This document shows, one piece after another, positions 1 to 7,875 of a DNA stretch of 64,000 bases. Position 1 is the first letter of the stretch. The number at the start of each line of letters is the position of its first letter. The stretch spans positions 62,001 to 126,000 of the forward strand of contig NZ_KB895383.1 in assembly GCF_000374825.1 (NCBI RefSeq), read 5' to 3'. Position numbers and translations under genes: made by a program. This DNA comes from Paenibacillus sanguinis 2301083 = DSM 16941 (GTDB taxonomy: Bacteria > Bacillota > Bacilli > Paenibacillales > Paenibacillaceae). The notes beneath the pieces are model-generated. The model did no database searches and was not told where the DNA came from. It saw only the letters and a list, made by a program, of their open reading frames with translations.

Positions 1-179
1 CCGATTTTGCCGAACTGAACTTTATTCGTAAAATAACATCGACACGCAGCCGTCAGGGCATATTGGAAGAGGTGCATGACGAGAATGGCAACCCGATGCT
101 GTCCAATCAGTATTCCCAGCGGCCGGCACAATTGTACCGGTTTACCGACTTTACCCCTCAGTTGTCGATCTATACATAG
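1..179 (+). CDS. NrtR-like Nudix regulator, C-terminal end (partial)
   Basis: The frame opens before the window and gives the last 58 residues of a protein ending at TAG 177-179. The tail has an FIRKI segment, a GILEE segment and QRPAQLYRF. This matches the winged-helix end of NrtR-type Nudix regulators, which usually reads (R)RKL...GLLE...GRPAxLYRF. NrtR proteins bind ADP-ribose and repress NAD salvage genes. The next gene, 25 bp downstream on the same strand, is pncB, an NAD-salvage gene, which supports the call. The Nudix catalytic domain itself lies outside the window, so the identification rests on the tail and the neighbour. Confidence 0.55.
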   Translation, partial: DFAELNFIRKITSTRSRQGILEEVHDENGNPMLSNQYSQRPAQLYRFTDFTPQLSIYT

Positions 180-204
180 CAGGGTACAGAAAGGATGAAC
201 TTAC

Positions 205-1659
205 ATGCCAGCCACGGGGTTAGCATTGCATACCGATAAATATCAGATCAATATGATTTATGCCCATTGGGTGAATGGCACACATCTGCGGGAGACGGTG
301 TTTGAAGCTTATTTTCGCAAGCTGCCGTTCGGTAATGGATATGCCGTATTTGCGGGTCTTGAACGGATTGTGAACTATATTCGCGGGCTGCGCTTTACGG
401 AGGAGGACCTAGACTACCTGGCCAGGCAAGAAGAGAATTACCAGCCGGAATTCCTTGAGCTGCTGCGAGGCTTTCAGTTCAAGGGAACGTTGTTGTCGAT
501 GCAGGAAGGGGCTATCTGCTTCCCCAATGAGCCTTTAATTCGGGTGCAGGGCACCATCATGGAGACTCAATTGATCGAAACGGCGATGTTGAACTTTATG
601 AACTTCCAGACCTTGATTGCAACCAAAGCCTCCCGCGTCAAGCAGGTCGCTGAACATGATGTGCTGCTGGAATTTGGCACACGCCGTGCTCAGGAAGCCG
701 ATGCGGCGATCTGGGGAGCAAGGGCAGCCTATATCTCCGGCTTCGATGCCACGTCCAATCTGCTTGCAGGGGAGCGTTTTGGCATTCCAACCAAGGGGAC
801 ACATGCCCATTCCTGGGTCCAGATTTTCGATTCGGAGCTGGAGGCTTTTGAATGGTATGCCAAAGCACTGCCTGATCAGGTATCGCTATTAGTTGATACA
901 TTCGATACGTTAAAGAGCGGAGTGCCGAATGCGATACGGACTGCGCGGGTACTGGAAGCGGCCGGGAAGCGTCTGAGCAGCATCCGGCTGGACAGCGGCG
1001 ACCTGGCATACCTGTCGATTCAGGCCCGAAAAATGCTGGATGAGGCGGGCTTGAATTACGTTAAGATTGTGGCCTCCAATGACCTGGACGAGAATACAAT
1101 CTTTAACCTTAAGGCGCAAGGAGCACGGATCGATATTTGGGGTGTGGGGACCCAATTGATTACCGCCGCCGATCAACCGGCCTTGGGCGGGGTCTACAAG
1201 CTGGTGGAGAAGGAGAAGAATGGCCGGATGGAGCCGACCATCAAGATCTCCGGCAATCCCGAGAAGGTAACAACACCGGGGAAGAAGGATGTTTGGCGCA
1301 TTGTGAGCAGGGAGAGCGGCAGAGCCATTGCCGATTACGTCTGCTTTCCGCATGAGCAGCAAGCTCATACGGGAGGGAATCTTCGCTTGTTTGATCCGGT
1401 GCACCCTTATATTAAGAAGACGGTGAAGAATTTCCAGGCAGTAGCGATGCTGCAAACCATATTCGAGAATGGTGAGCTGGTCTATGAGCTTCCGAGCCTG
1501 GAGCAAATTCGCCAGCATCATCGTGAACAGTTAAACCTGTTCTGGCCCGAGTACCTGCGGAAGATGAACCCGGAAATTTACCGGATTAGTCTAAGCCAGG
1601 AGGCTTGGGAAATGAAGCAGAAAATGATTGAGGAATACGTACAGCAGCAAGACGATTAA
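205..1659 (+). CDS. pncB: Nicotinate phosphoribosyltransferase
   Basis: This 484-residue cytoplasmic enzyme joins nicotinate and PRPP to form nicotinate mononucleotide in the Preiss-Handler NAD salvage route. The N-terminus (LHTDKYQINM), the FGTRRAQ segment, the KGTHAHSWV segment and the RLDSGDL segment are all family signatures. Length is normal for the Bacillales form. The start has GAAAGGA at 189-195, nine bases upstream. The gene follows an NrtR-like regulator closely, so co-transcription and NAD-responsive control are likely. A terminator-like hairpin downstream (1760-1791) belongs to an inserted element. Confidence 0.96.
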   Translation: MPATGLALHTDKYQINMIYAHWVNGTHLRETVFEAYFRKLPFGNGYAVFAGLERIVNYIRGLRFTEEDLDYLARQEENYQPEFLELLRGFQFKGTLLSMQEGAICFPNEPLIRVQGTIMETQLIETAMLNFMNFQTLIATKASRVKQVAEHDVLLEFGTRRAQEADAAIWGARAAYISGFDATSNLLAGERFGIPTKGTHAHSWVQIFDSELEAFEWYAKALPDQVSLLVDTFDTLKSGVPNAIRTARVLEAAGKRLSSIRLDSGDLAYLSIQARKMLDEAGLNYVKIVASNDLDENTIFNLKAQGARIDIWGVGTQLITAADQPALGGVYKLVEKEKNGRMEPTIKISGNPEKVTTPGKKDVWRIVSRESGRAIADYVCFPHEQQAHTGGNLRLFDPVHPYIKKTVKNFQAVAMLQTIFENGELVYELPSLEQIRQHHREQLNLFWPEYLRKMNPEIYRISLSQEAWEMKQKMIEEYVQQQDD

Positions 1660-1759
1660 CATACATAGAGCACAGGAACCAGGGACTCGCCTGCCCAGTG
1701 AACTGTGACCCTATTGAGGACACCTTTTGAACAAAGCCCCCACCTAGGCAGCTAATAGA

Positions 1760-1791
1760 TGACTTCTGAATTCATCAGGAGTCATTTTTTT
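1760..1791 (+). terminator. Rho-independent terminator inside the IS remnant
   Basis: TGACTTCTGA and TCAGGAGTCA form a 10-bp stem with one G-U pair around ATTCA, followed by seven T (1785-1791). It lies 100 bp after pncB and would stop readthrough from it. Confidence 0.6.
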
Positions 1792-1801
1792 GTCAAAAGA
1801 A

Positions 1802-1838
1802 AGAGGGTGCTCCAAAGTTTACTTTTGGGACACCCTCT
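1802..1838. repeat. 37-bp near-palindrome of the GAGGGTGTCCCAAAA type
   Basis: AGAGGGTG (1802-1809) pairs with CACCCTCT (1831-1838), and the near-symmetry extends inward. Read on the minus strand each arm starts like GAGGGTGTCCCAAAA, which resembles the terminal repeats of several IS families placed head to head. It sits within the IS3 remnant, where the broken orfA frame ends. Confidence 0.5.
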
Positions 1839-2031
1839 CTGATTCTGTGGGCAAGTTGCTTGCCTGCGGTCTGCTCACACTTCCTTTCCCGCGTTGCTTC
1901 TCCAAATAGATGCCTCTCCATGGGTAGCATAGATATTTCGCCAACGATATAAGCCTTTCTTTGGCTTTTCGTGCCGCATCCACCTTAAATTCTGAGGCGT
2001 AAGTAATGGTTTTGTCCGTCACTTTTTTCAA
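1819..2031 (-). pseudogene. IS3-family transposase orfA fragment
   Basis: A 70-codon frame begins with MKKVTDKTITYASEFKVDA, resembling the helix-turn-helix N-terminus of IS3-family OrfA proteins (a (K)YS.EFK.(D/E)(A/V)V pattern). A later GKGSVSRPQASN stretch resembles the OrfA linker before the leucine zipper. The middle is missing or scrambled, the frame ends in the palindrome at 1802-1838, and no orfB remains. It has no expected function. Confidence 0.55.
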
Positions 2032-2156
2032 AGGTCCATCTTACGGGCCACAGTTCACAGAGCGGAGACAGTCCTTTTTTTGCCTGCTTATTATTTCTCG
2101 GGAAAGCGCAAAAAACGCTATAAATCGGCGGGCCGCAGGTTCATTCGACAAAGCGC

Positions 2157-3056
2157 TCAACTGGTAATCATGGCTCCGCCGTTCACATGTATGACTTGCC
2201 CGGTGACATAGCTGGAATCATGGGAGGCCAGGAAGACGTACACAGGCGCCAGTTCAAACGGCTGGCCTGCCCGTCTCATCGGTGTATCCAGCCCAAAGGT
2301 CGAGACGTATTCAGCAGAAAAGCTGGAAGGAATGAGCGGTGTCCAGATGGGGCCAGGTGCGACAGCATTCACCCGAATACCGCGATCTACCAGAGATAGG
2401 GATAGGGAGCGGGTAAAAGAAACAACAGCTCCTTTCGTAGACGAATAGTCAATCAGCAGCGGAGCCCCCTGGTAAGCCGTTACGGAAGCCGTGCTAATAA
2501 TCGTGCTGCCAGGCTTCAGGCAGGGAAGAGCGGCCTTGGTGAGGTAGAACATCGGATAGATATTGGTAGCATAGGTCTGATGTAGCTGTTCGGCGGAAAT
2601 ATGCTCAATGCTATGCTGCGGATACTGCACGGCCTGATTCAACACCAAAATATCAATTGTGCCAAAATAGTGAAGCGTATGTTCTACAATAGCCTTCGAG
2701 AAAGCTTCATGCCGCAGGTCACCGCAGATCAGCAGGCAGCGTTGGCCTAGCTCTTCCACCCGCTCTTTAGTCGCCTTGGCGTCCTCATGTTCGTATAAAT
2801 AAACGATGACGAGGTCTGCGCCTTCCTTGGCAAAAGCGATGGCAGTCGCCCGGCCGATACCGCTGTCGCCTCCCGTAAGGATGGCCACCTTGCCCTTGAG
2901 CTTGCCGCTGCCCACATAATCAGGGTTTTCCGAGATGGGGCGGGGGACCATCAGCGTTTCCAGTCCAGGCTGCCGCGGTTGATGCTGAGGCGGAAATGCA
3001 ATCGGCTGAACGTGGCACTTCACTTCCGAGCCGTAGTAGGGATACATCGGAATCAT
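2157..3056 (-). CDS. SDR-family oxidoreductase (GSP39/YhdF-like)
   Basis: A 299-residue short-chain dehydrogenase of the long-N-terminus type seen in Bacillus general stress proteins such as YdaD/YhdF/YhxC. The nucleotide motif TGGDSGIGRA lies near residue 61, LNQA marks the central fold, and the catalytic Tyr-Lys pair is in YSSTKGA. About 40 extra residues rich in Pro and Gln precede the Rossmann fold, as is usual for this subgroup. The start has AGGAGG just upstream on the minus strand. The substrate cannot be told from sequence. It is transcribed divergently from the POR genes. Confidence 0.85.
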   Translation of the reverse strand: MIPMYPYYGSEVKCHVQPIAFPPQHQPRQPGLETLMVPRPISENPDYVGSGKLKGKVAILTGGDSGIGRATAIAFAKEGADLVIVYLYEHEDAKATKERVEELGQRCLLICGDLRHEAFSKAIVEHTLHYFGTIDILVLNQAVQYPQHSIEHISAEQLHQTYATNIYPMFYLTKAALPCLKPGSTIISTASVTAYQGAPLLIDYSSTKGAVVSFTRSLSLSLVDRGIRVNAVAPGPIWTPLIPSSFSAEYVSTFGLDTPMRRAGQPFELAPVYVFLASHDSSYVTGQVIHVNGGAMITS

Positions 3057-3152
3057 CGGTTTTTTCCTCCTAAAATATCGGTGTTGCCCTATCTTATTCC
3101 TTTCGTCTGTGGGCGGTGCATACGCCTAGAACGAGAATGTCTTTATGACATT

Positions 3153-3168
3153 AGTTACATAAGTCACA
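3153..3168 (+). promoter_or_regulatory. Fnr-like box upstream of the POR operon
   Basis: AGTTA-N6-TCACA matches nine of ten positions of the Bacillus Fnr half-site pair (TGTGA-N6-TCACA, read on either strand). A TAAAAT -10 candidate at 3188-3193 puts the site centre near -40, the usual place for activation by Fnr. Oxygen-responsive control would suit a ferredoxin-dependent enzyme. Confidence 0.4.
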
Positions 3169-3282
3169 ACACATTTATGATAAATTTTAAAATTAAGAAA
3201 GAAATATTTATCTGTATTTTTTTTGCGCTCTTATGAAAACGTCGTTATGAACTCGCCATGTGCGAAGAAGGGAGTCAAACGC

Positions 3283-4290
3283 GTGGTACAACTACCGAAA
3301 TTAAATGATCTAGGCTTTTTTGAAATCCGTTTGGAATCCATTGGTGGACTAGGTGCCAATCTGGCGGGGAAAATGCTGGCTGAGGCCGGAGTAGAAGGGG
3401 CTGGGCTGAATGGAGTGAGCTTCTCCTCCTACGGTTCGGAGAAGAAAGGCTCGCCGGTCAAGGCGCATATTCGCTTCTGTGATCTGAACACGCCAATTCG
3501 CGATACATCGCCGGTGGAACGTCCACATATCGTAGGTATTTTCCAGGAGGCGCTGGCTAAGACGGTCAACGTCATCAGCGGTATTTATGCTGACAGTACG
3601 GTGCTCGTTAACTCTCGCAATACGCCGCAGGAATTGAAGGAACGGATGAAATTAGTTGGTGGAACGATTGCAGTTATCGATGCTACCGGAATTGCTTTGG
3701 AAGAGAAGAACCGTGTCAATATGGCCATGCTGGGAGCGATGTTCCGGTTGTGTCCATTCCTGGACCCGGAAACGATGAAGGATGTTATTCGCAAATCGCT
3801 GGAGAAGAAATATCCGCTGACGGTGGCTCCGGCTCTGGCTACGTTTGACCGGGGCTACAATGAGGTTGTCTTTGAGACGTTTGCCTTGCCGGAAGGTGTC
3901 AGCATGCCAGCCTTTGTCCGTGCCGATACACCGGTATTGGGGTATGAAACCCAGCCGATAGGCGGAGTTATTGTGAACCCGGGCAACAGCATTCTGAAGG
4001 ACCTCAGTATTTCGCGTTCCGGAATGATGCCACATTTCAGGGAAGAGGCCTGTATTAACTGTGCCCAGTGTGATAATGTATGCCCGGATAACTGCTTTGT
4101 GTGGGAGGAGCGTCCTGACAAGAAAGGGCGCCCGCAAATGTTCCTCAAGGGGATTGACTATCAATATTGCAAGGGTTGCCTGAAATGTATCCATGCCTGT
4201 CCGACCGATGCTTTGTCCGGAGAACGGGAAGAGGAAGGATATTCGGCTGAGCATAGGGTTCCACATTTATTTGATTTGGCGGCTCGCTGA
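3283..4290 (+). CDS. 2-oxoacid:ferredoxin oxidoreductase, gamma-delta fusion
   Basis: This 335-residue protein fuses the gamma domain (residues about 1-225, with the IGGLGANLAGKML motif) to a delta ferredoxin domain. The delta part has two [4Fe-4S] motifs of CxxCxxCxxxCP form: CINCAQCDNVCP and CKGCLKCIHACP. It should accept electrons from oxidative decarboxylation of pyruvate or a related 2-oxoacid and pass them to ferredoxin. I chose GTG 3283 because GAAGGGAG lies at 3267-3274 with an 8-base spacer; the frame is open further upstream without a better site. The partner alpha-beta gene follows 40 bp later. Confidence 0.88.
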   Translation: MVQLPKLNDLGFFEIRLESIGGLGANLAGKMLAEAGVEGAGLNGVSFSSYGSEKKGSPVKAHIRFCDLNTPIRDTSPVERPHIVGIFQEALAKTVNVISGIYADSTVLVNSRNTPQELKERMKLVGGTIAVIDATGIALEEKNRVNMAMLGAMFRLCPFLDPETMKDVIRKSLEKKYPLTVAPALATFDRGYNEVVFETFALPEGVSMPAFVRADTPVLGYETQPIGGVIVNPGNSILKDLSISRSGMMPHFREEACINCAQCDNVCPDNCFVWEERPDKKGRPQMFLKGIDYQYCKGCLKCIHACPTDALSGEREEEGYSAEHRVPHLFDLAAR

Positions 4291-4330
4291 TTGAGGTAGT
4301 TCAAGAATAAAGCAGAAAGGTGGCAGAACA

Positions 4331-6637
4331 ATGGCGATCGATTTAGAACAGGAACGCCGCGCGGGTACTGCCCCGCAACGCGTGGTTTATGAGTCAGGCA
4401 ATGAAATGGCGGCCTATGCGGCCAGCCAAATCAATTATCATATTATGGGGTATTTTCCGATCTCCCCATCCACTGAGGTAGCTCAATTTCTTGATCTGAT
4501 GAAAGCAAATGGCCAGCATGATATCAAGCTGGTTCCCTCGGATGGAGAGCATAGCTCCGCAGGGATTTGCTATGGAGCATCGACGGCCGGAGGCCGGGTA
4601 TTCAATGCAACCAGTGCACAAGGGTACCTCTATATGCTGGAGCAGATGCCTGTTCAATCGGGAACACGGTTCCCTATGGTCATGAACCTGGTTTGCCGTT
4701 CCATTTCAGGACCATTGAATATTCACGGCGACCACTCGGATTTGTATTTTTCACTGAACACAGGATGGCCGATTCTGATGTGCCGCGATCCGCAAGCCGT
4801 TTACGACATGAATCTGATTGCCCTTAAGCTGGCGGAAGATCCTGAAGTGAGACTCCCCGTGCTGGTGGCCTCGGACGGTTATTTCACCTCTCACCAGAAG
4901 CGCCGGGTACACACCTTTGCCAAGCAGGAGGACGTGTGGAAGTTCGTAGGCAAGCAAGCGCCAGAGGGCTTCGCGCATACACTGGACCGCAATAATCCCA
5001 TAACCGTTGGACCTTATATGAACGAACCGGACTATATCAATAACTGCTACCAGCAGTCGCAAGCCATGTATAATGCGGAGCATGTATTTGAGCGGATCTC
5101 CGATGAATATGCGATGTTGACCGGACGCGAATACAAGATGCTGGACCTGTACCGCATGGAGGATGCGGAGGTTGCTGTCTTCCTGATGAACTCGGCCTCC
5201 GAGATCATCAAGGACGTTGTTGACGACCTGCGTCGTCAAGGGATCAAGGCCGGATCGATTGCGCCAAACATGATTCGTCCGTTCCCGCAAAAGCAGATTG
5301 CCGAGGCATTGAAAAATGTCAAGGCGATTACGGTAGGTGACCGTGGTGATTCCTATGGGGCTTACGGCGGCAATATGGTCAATGAGATCAAAGCGGCCTT
5401 GTTCACACACGGGAACCATACTACCCAGGTCATTAGCCGGATTTATGGGCTGGGTGGCAAGGAATTCTATGCCGAGGACGGACATCATTTGTTCCAACTG
5501 GCTATCGATGCCGTGAAGAAGAACCGTGTTGAGGTTCCGTTTGATTATTACGGTCATACCGCTGGCGATAAGGAAAAGCTGCCCAAGCGTGTTTTGAATC
5601 CATTGAAATTTGAGGATTTGAAGACCGGTCTTATTACTGTAACCAAAAATGAAGAAACGGGTAAGCTGGGTGTACGCATCCCACCGCTCCGTTCCTTGAC
5701 GAAGAAGCCCAAGCGGATCGCTCCAGGGCATGGTGCGTGTCCAGGCTGCGGCATATTCTCCGGGCTGGAATTGTTCTTCAAGGGGATTGAAGGGGATATT
5801 GTCGCCTTGTTCCATACGGGCTGTGCGATGGTGGTAACTACAGGTTATCCGTATTCCAGTCATAAAGCGACCTACATTCACAACTTGTTCCAAAATGGCG
5901 CAGCTACCCTGTCGGGTGTGGTGGAAATGTTCTGGGAGCGCAAACGCCGAGGCGAGTTGGATGATTTGGGCTTGCAGGATGATTTTACCTTTGTCATGGT
6001 AACAGGTGACGGCGGAATGGATATCGGTATGGGACCGGCTATCGGCGCTGCATTGCGTAATCATAAAATGATCATCATCGAGTATGATAATGAAGGTTAT
6101 ATGAATACAGGGGCTCAGCTTTCCTATTCCACACCGCTGGGACACCGTACTTCAACGTCCAATATTGGCAAGGTGCAGAAGGGGAAAACATTCCAGCATA
6201 AGGATACAGCGCAAATCATGGCAGCAACGAATATTCCGTACGTCTTTACCGGTAGTGAGGCTTATCCGCAGGACTTGGTGAAGAAGGCTGCGAAAGCTCA
6301 ATGGTATGCACAAAATGAAGGCCTGGTTTATGGTAAAATTCTGATTGCATGTCCACTTAACTGGATCTCTCCGGATGACCAAGGGACGAACATCGTGGAT
6401 GCCGCGGTTAACTCGTGTTTCTTCCCGCTCTATGAAGTGGAACAAGGGAAAACCGCGATTACGTACAATCCGGAGGAGAAGAACAAGCGTGTACCTCTTA
6501 CGGACTGGCTGAAGACGATGGGCAAGACGCGTCATTTGACGAAGCCGGAAAACGCCGAGGCCTTGGCCGAATTTGAACAAGAGGTAGAGCGGCGTTGGAA
6601 AGTGCTGCAAGCCAAACACGAAAATCCTTATTTGTAA
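4331..6637 (+). CDS. 2-oxoacid:ferredoxin oxidoreductase, alpha-beta fusion
   Basis: This 768-residue protein carries the alpha domain (about 20-420) followed by the TPP-binding beta domain (about 455-740). Visible beta features are ACPGCG near residue 468, the GDGGMDIGMG TPP motif near 559-568 and DNEGYMN near 585. With the preceding gamma-delta protein it makes a complete four-domain enzyme that converts a 2-oxoacid and CoA to acyl-CoA, CO2 and reduced ferredoxin. The start has GAAAGG nearby. Whether pyruvate or 2-oxoglutarate is the substrate is not decided by the sequence. The next gene starts 14 bp downstream. Confidence 0.88.
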   Translation: MAIDLEQERRAGTAPQRVVYESGNEMAAYAASQINYHIMGYFPISPSTEVAQFLDLMKANGQHDIKLVPSDGEHSSAGICYGASTAGGRVFNATSAQGYLYMLEQMPVQSGTRFPMVMNLVCRSISGPLNIHGDHSDLYFSLNTGWPILMCRDPQAVYDMNLIALKLAEDPEVRLPVLVASDGYFTSHQKRRVHTFAKQEDVWKFVGKQAPEGFAHTLDRNNPITVGPYMNEPDYINNCYQQSQAMYNAEHVFERISDEYAMLTGREYKMLDLYRMEDAEVAVFLMNSASEIIKDVVDDLRRQGIKAGSIAPNMIRPFPQKQIAEALKNVKAITVGDRGDSYGAYGGNMVNEIKAALFTHGNHTTQVISRIYGLGGKEFYAEDGHHLFQLAIDAVKKNRVEVPFDYYGHTAGDKEKLPKRVLNPLKFEDLKTGLITVTKNEETGKLGVRIPPLRSLTKKPKRIAPGHGACPGCGIFSGLELFFKGIEGDIVALFHTGCAMVVTTGYPYSSHKATYIHNLFQNGAATLSGVVEMFWERKRRGELDDLGLQDDFTFVMVTGDGGMDIGMGPAIGAALRNHKMIIIEYDNEGYMNTGAQLSYSTPLGHRTSTSNIGKVQKGKTFQHKDTAQIMAATNIPYVFTGSEAYPQDLVKKAAKAQWYAQNEGLVYGKILIACPLNWISPDDQGTNIVDAAVNSCFFPLYEVEQGKTAITYNPEEKNKRVPLTDWLKTMGKTRHLTKPENAEALAEFEQEVERRWKVLQAKHENPYL

Positions 6638-6651
6638 GGTGGTTTTTGGAG

Positions 6652-7644
6652 ATGGACCAACAATTTCGCGCTTTCCGTATACATCAGGATGCGGAAGGAT
6701 TTCGATCAGGCATAGAACTGGTAGATGCTTCCGTACTTCCTGATGCGGATGTCACCATCGCGGTGCGTTATTCCAGTGTGAACTATAAGGACGGCTTGGC
6801 CAGTCTACAGGATGGCAAGATCGTCCAGCGTTATCCCTTTATTCCCGGGATTGATTTGGCCGGGGAGGTCATGGCTTCCCGCGATGAACGTTTTCACCCC
6901 GGAGATGTGGTGCTCTGTACCGGTTATGGATTAGGCGTATCCCATGAGGGGGGCTATGCAGAAGTGGCCCGGGTTCCCGGCGATTGGCTGTTGCCGTTGC
7001 CTCAAGGCCTGACGTCTCTTGAAGCGATGGCGATAGGAACCGCCGGCTTTACCGCGGCGATGTCTGTAGAGCGGCTGCTTCATAATGGCCTTGCGGCTGA
7101 ACAAGGACCTGTTCTGGTCACCGGGGCCACGGGCGGTGTCGGCAGCATGGCCGTGTCGATATTAGCCAAATTGGGTTTTGAGGTGGTAGCCTCCACCGGG
7201 AAAGTAGAAGCTGGCGATCGGCTCAAGGCCCTGGGAGCTTCTGCTGTGATAAGCAGAGAAGAGGTCTCGCAAAGCAAACGCGGCGTATTATCCAAGGAGC
7301 TGTGGGCAGGTGTAGTTGATCCGGTGGGCGGACCAGCTACCGGCGAGATTGCCAAATCGGTCAAATACGGCGGAAGTATTGCCTTATCGGGGCTGACCGG
7401 CGGCGGAAGATTTGAGACGTCGGTACATCCTTACATTTTGCGTGGGGTAAGCTTGCTGGGGATTGACTCGGTTTATTGCCCTGCAGAATTACGGGCTGAT
7501 CTTTGGAGCAGGCTTGGCGGGGCATGGAAGCCGGAGACGGCGCTGGAGCACTTGATTACAACGATCTCTTTGGAGGATTTGCCTAAAGCGCTAGCTATGA
7601 TTTTGCAAGGTCAGATGCTTGGCCGACAGGTTGTAGCCTTGTAG
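6652..7644 (+). CDS. AcuI/YhdH-type acrylyl-CoA reductase (zinc-free MDR)
   Basis: A 330-residue NADPH-dependent medium-chain reductase. The N-terminus has the SSVNYKDGLA motif typical of the YhdH/AcuI quinone-oxidoreductase subgroup. The Rossmann fold carries GATGGVGSMAV near residue 160, and the C-terminal part has LLGIDSV and GRQVV. No structural zinc cysteine cluster is present, as expected for this subgroup. ATG 6652 is preferred over upstream in-frame codons because AAGGTGG lies at 6636-6642. It is only 14 bp from the POR gene, so the three genes probably form one operon. The actual acyl-CoA substrate is inferred from family only. Confidence 0.85.
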   Translation: MDQQFRAFRIHQDAEGFRSGIELVDASVLPDADVTIAVRYSSVNYKDGLASLQDGKIVQRYPFIPGIDLAGEVMASRDERFHPGDVVLCTGYGLGVSHEGGYAEVARVPGDWLLPLPQGLTSLEAMAIGTAGFTAAMSVERLLHNGLAAEQGPVLVTGATGGVGSMAVSILAKLGFEVVASTGKVEAGDRLKALGASAVISREEVSQSKRGVLSKELWAGVVDPVGGPATGEIAKSVKYGGSIALSGLTGGGRFETSVHPYILRGVSLLGIDSVYCPAELRADLWSRLGGAWKPETALEHLITTISLEDLPKALAMILQGQMLGRQVVAL

Positions 7645-7670
7645 ATTTAATTCATATAGCTAAGAATACA

Positions 7671-7712
7671 GGGTGGCACTCATGAGCTAAAATGAGCTGC
7701 CGCCTTTTTATT
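7671..7712 (+). terminator. Rho-independent terminator of the POR operon
   Basis: GGTGGCACTCAT pairs with ATGAGCTGCCGCC with one bulge, followed by TTTTT. It closes the three-gene unit. Confidence 0.75.
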
Positions 7713-7875
7713 TCCCCTTTTTTTATCGTATGAATGTTTAATTTGTACAAAGACGAGAGCAAAAAAATATGCCATACTAGCCATAAACAAGGAGTTATTC
7801 TGGAAGTCGGTTGTCTACGATTTAATTTTGGCTGGTTCAGATTGAGCTTAACGCTTCATGGGGAGGGAGAAGAGG

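Larger units (their letters stand above)
1699..2057 (-). mobile_element. Internally deleted IS3-family element with 3-bp target duplication
   Basis: Both ends carry imperfect inverted repeats that begin TGAACTGTG: left end 1699-1707, and right end 2049-2057 on the complement. The similarity continues as ACCC-TATTGAGGACACC on one side and GCCC-GTAAGATGGACC on the other. The element is flanked by CAG at 1696-1698 and CAG at 2058-2060, a 3-bp target duplication as IS3-family elements make. Only about 360 bp remain, including a broken orfA on the minus strand, so it cannot move by itself. It separates pncB from the SDR gene. Confidence 0.72.

Noticed and set aside
4751-6145. 464-codon open frame on the minus strand opposite the POR alpha-beta gene
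   Set aside because: It is antisense to a well-supported gene, has no ribosome site and no recognisable motif; a codon-bias shadow.
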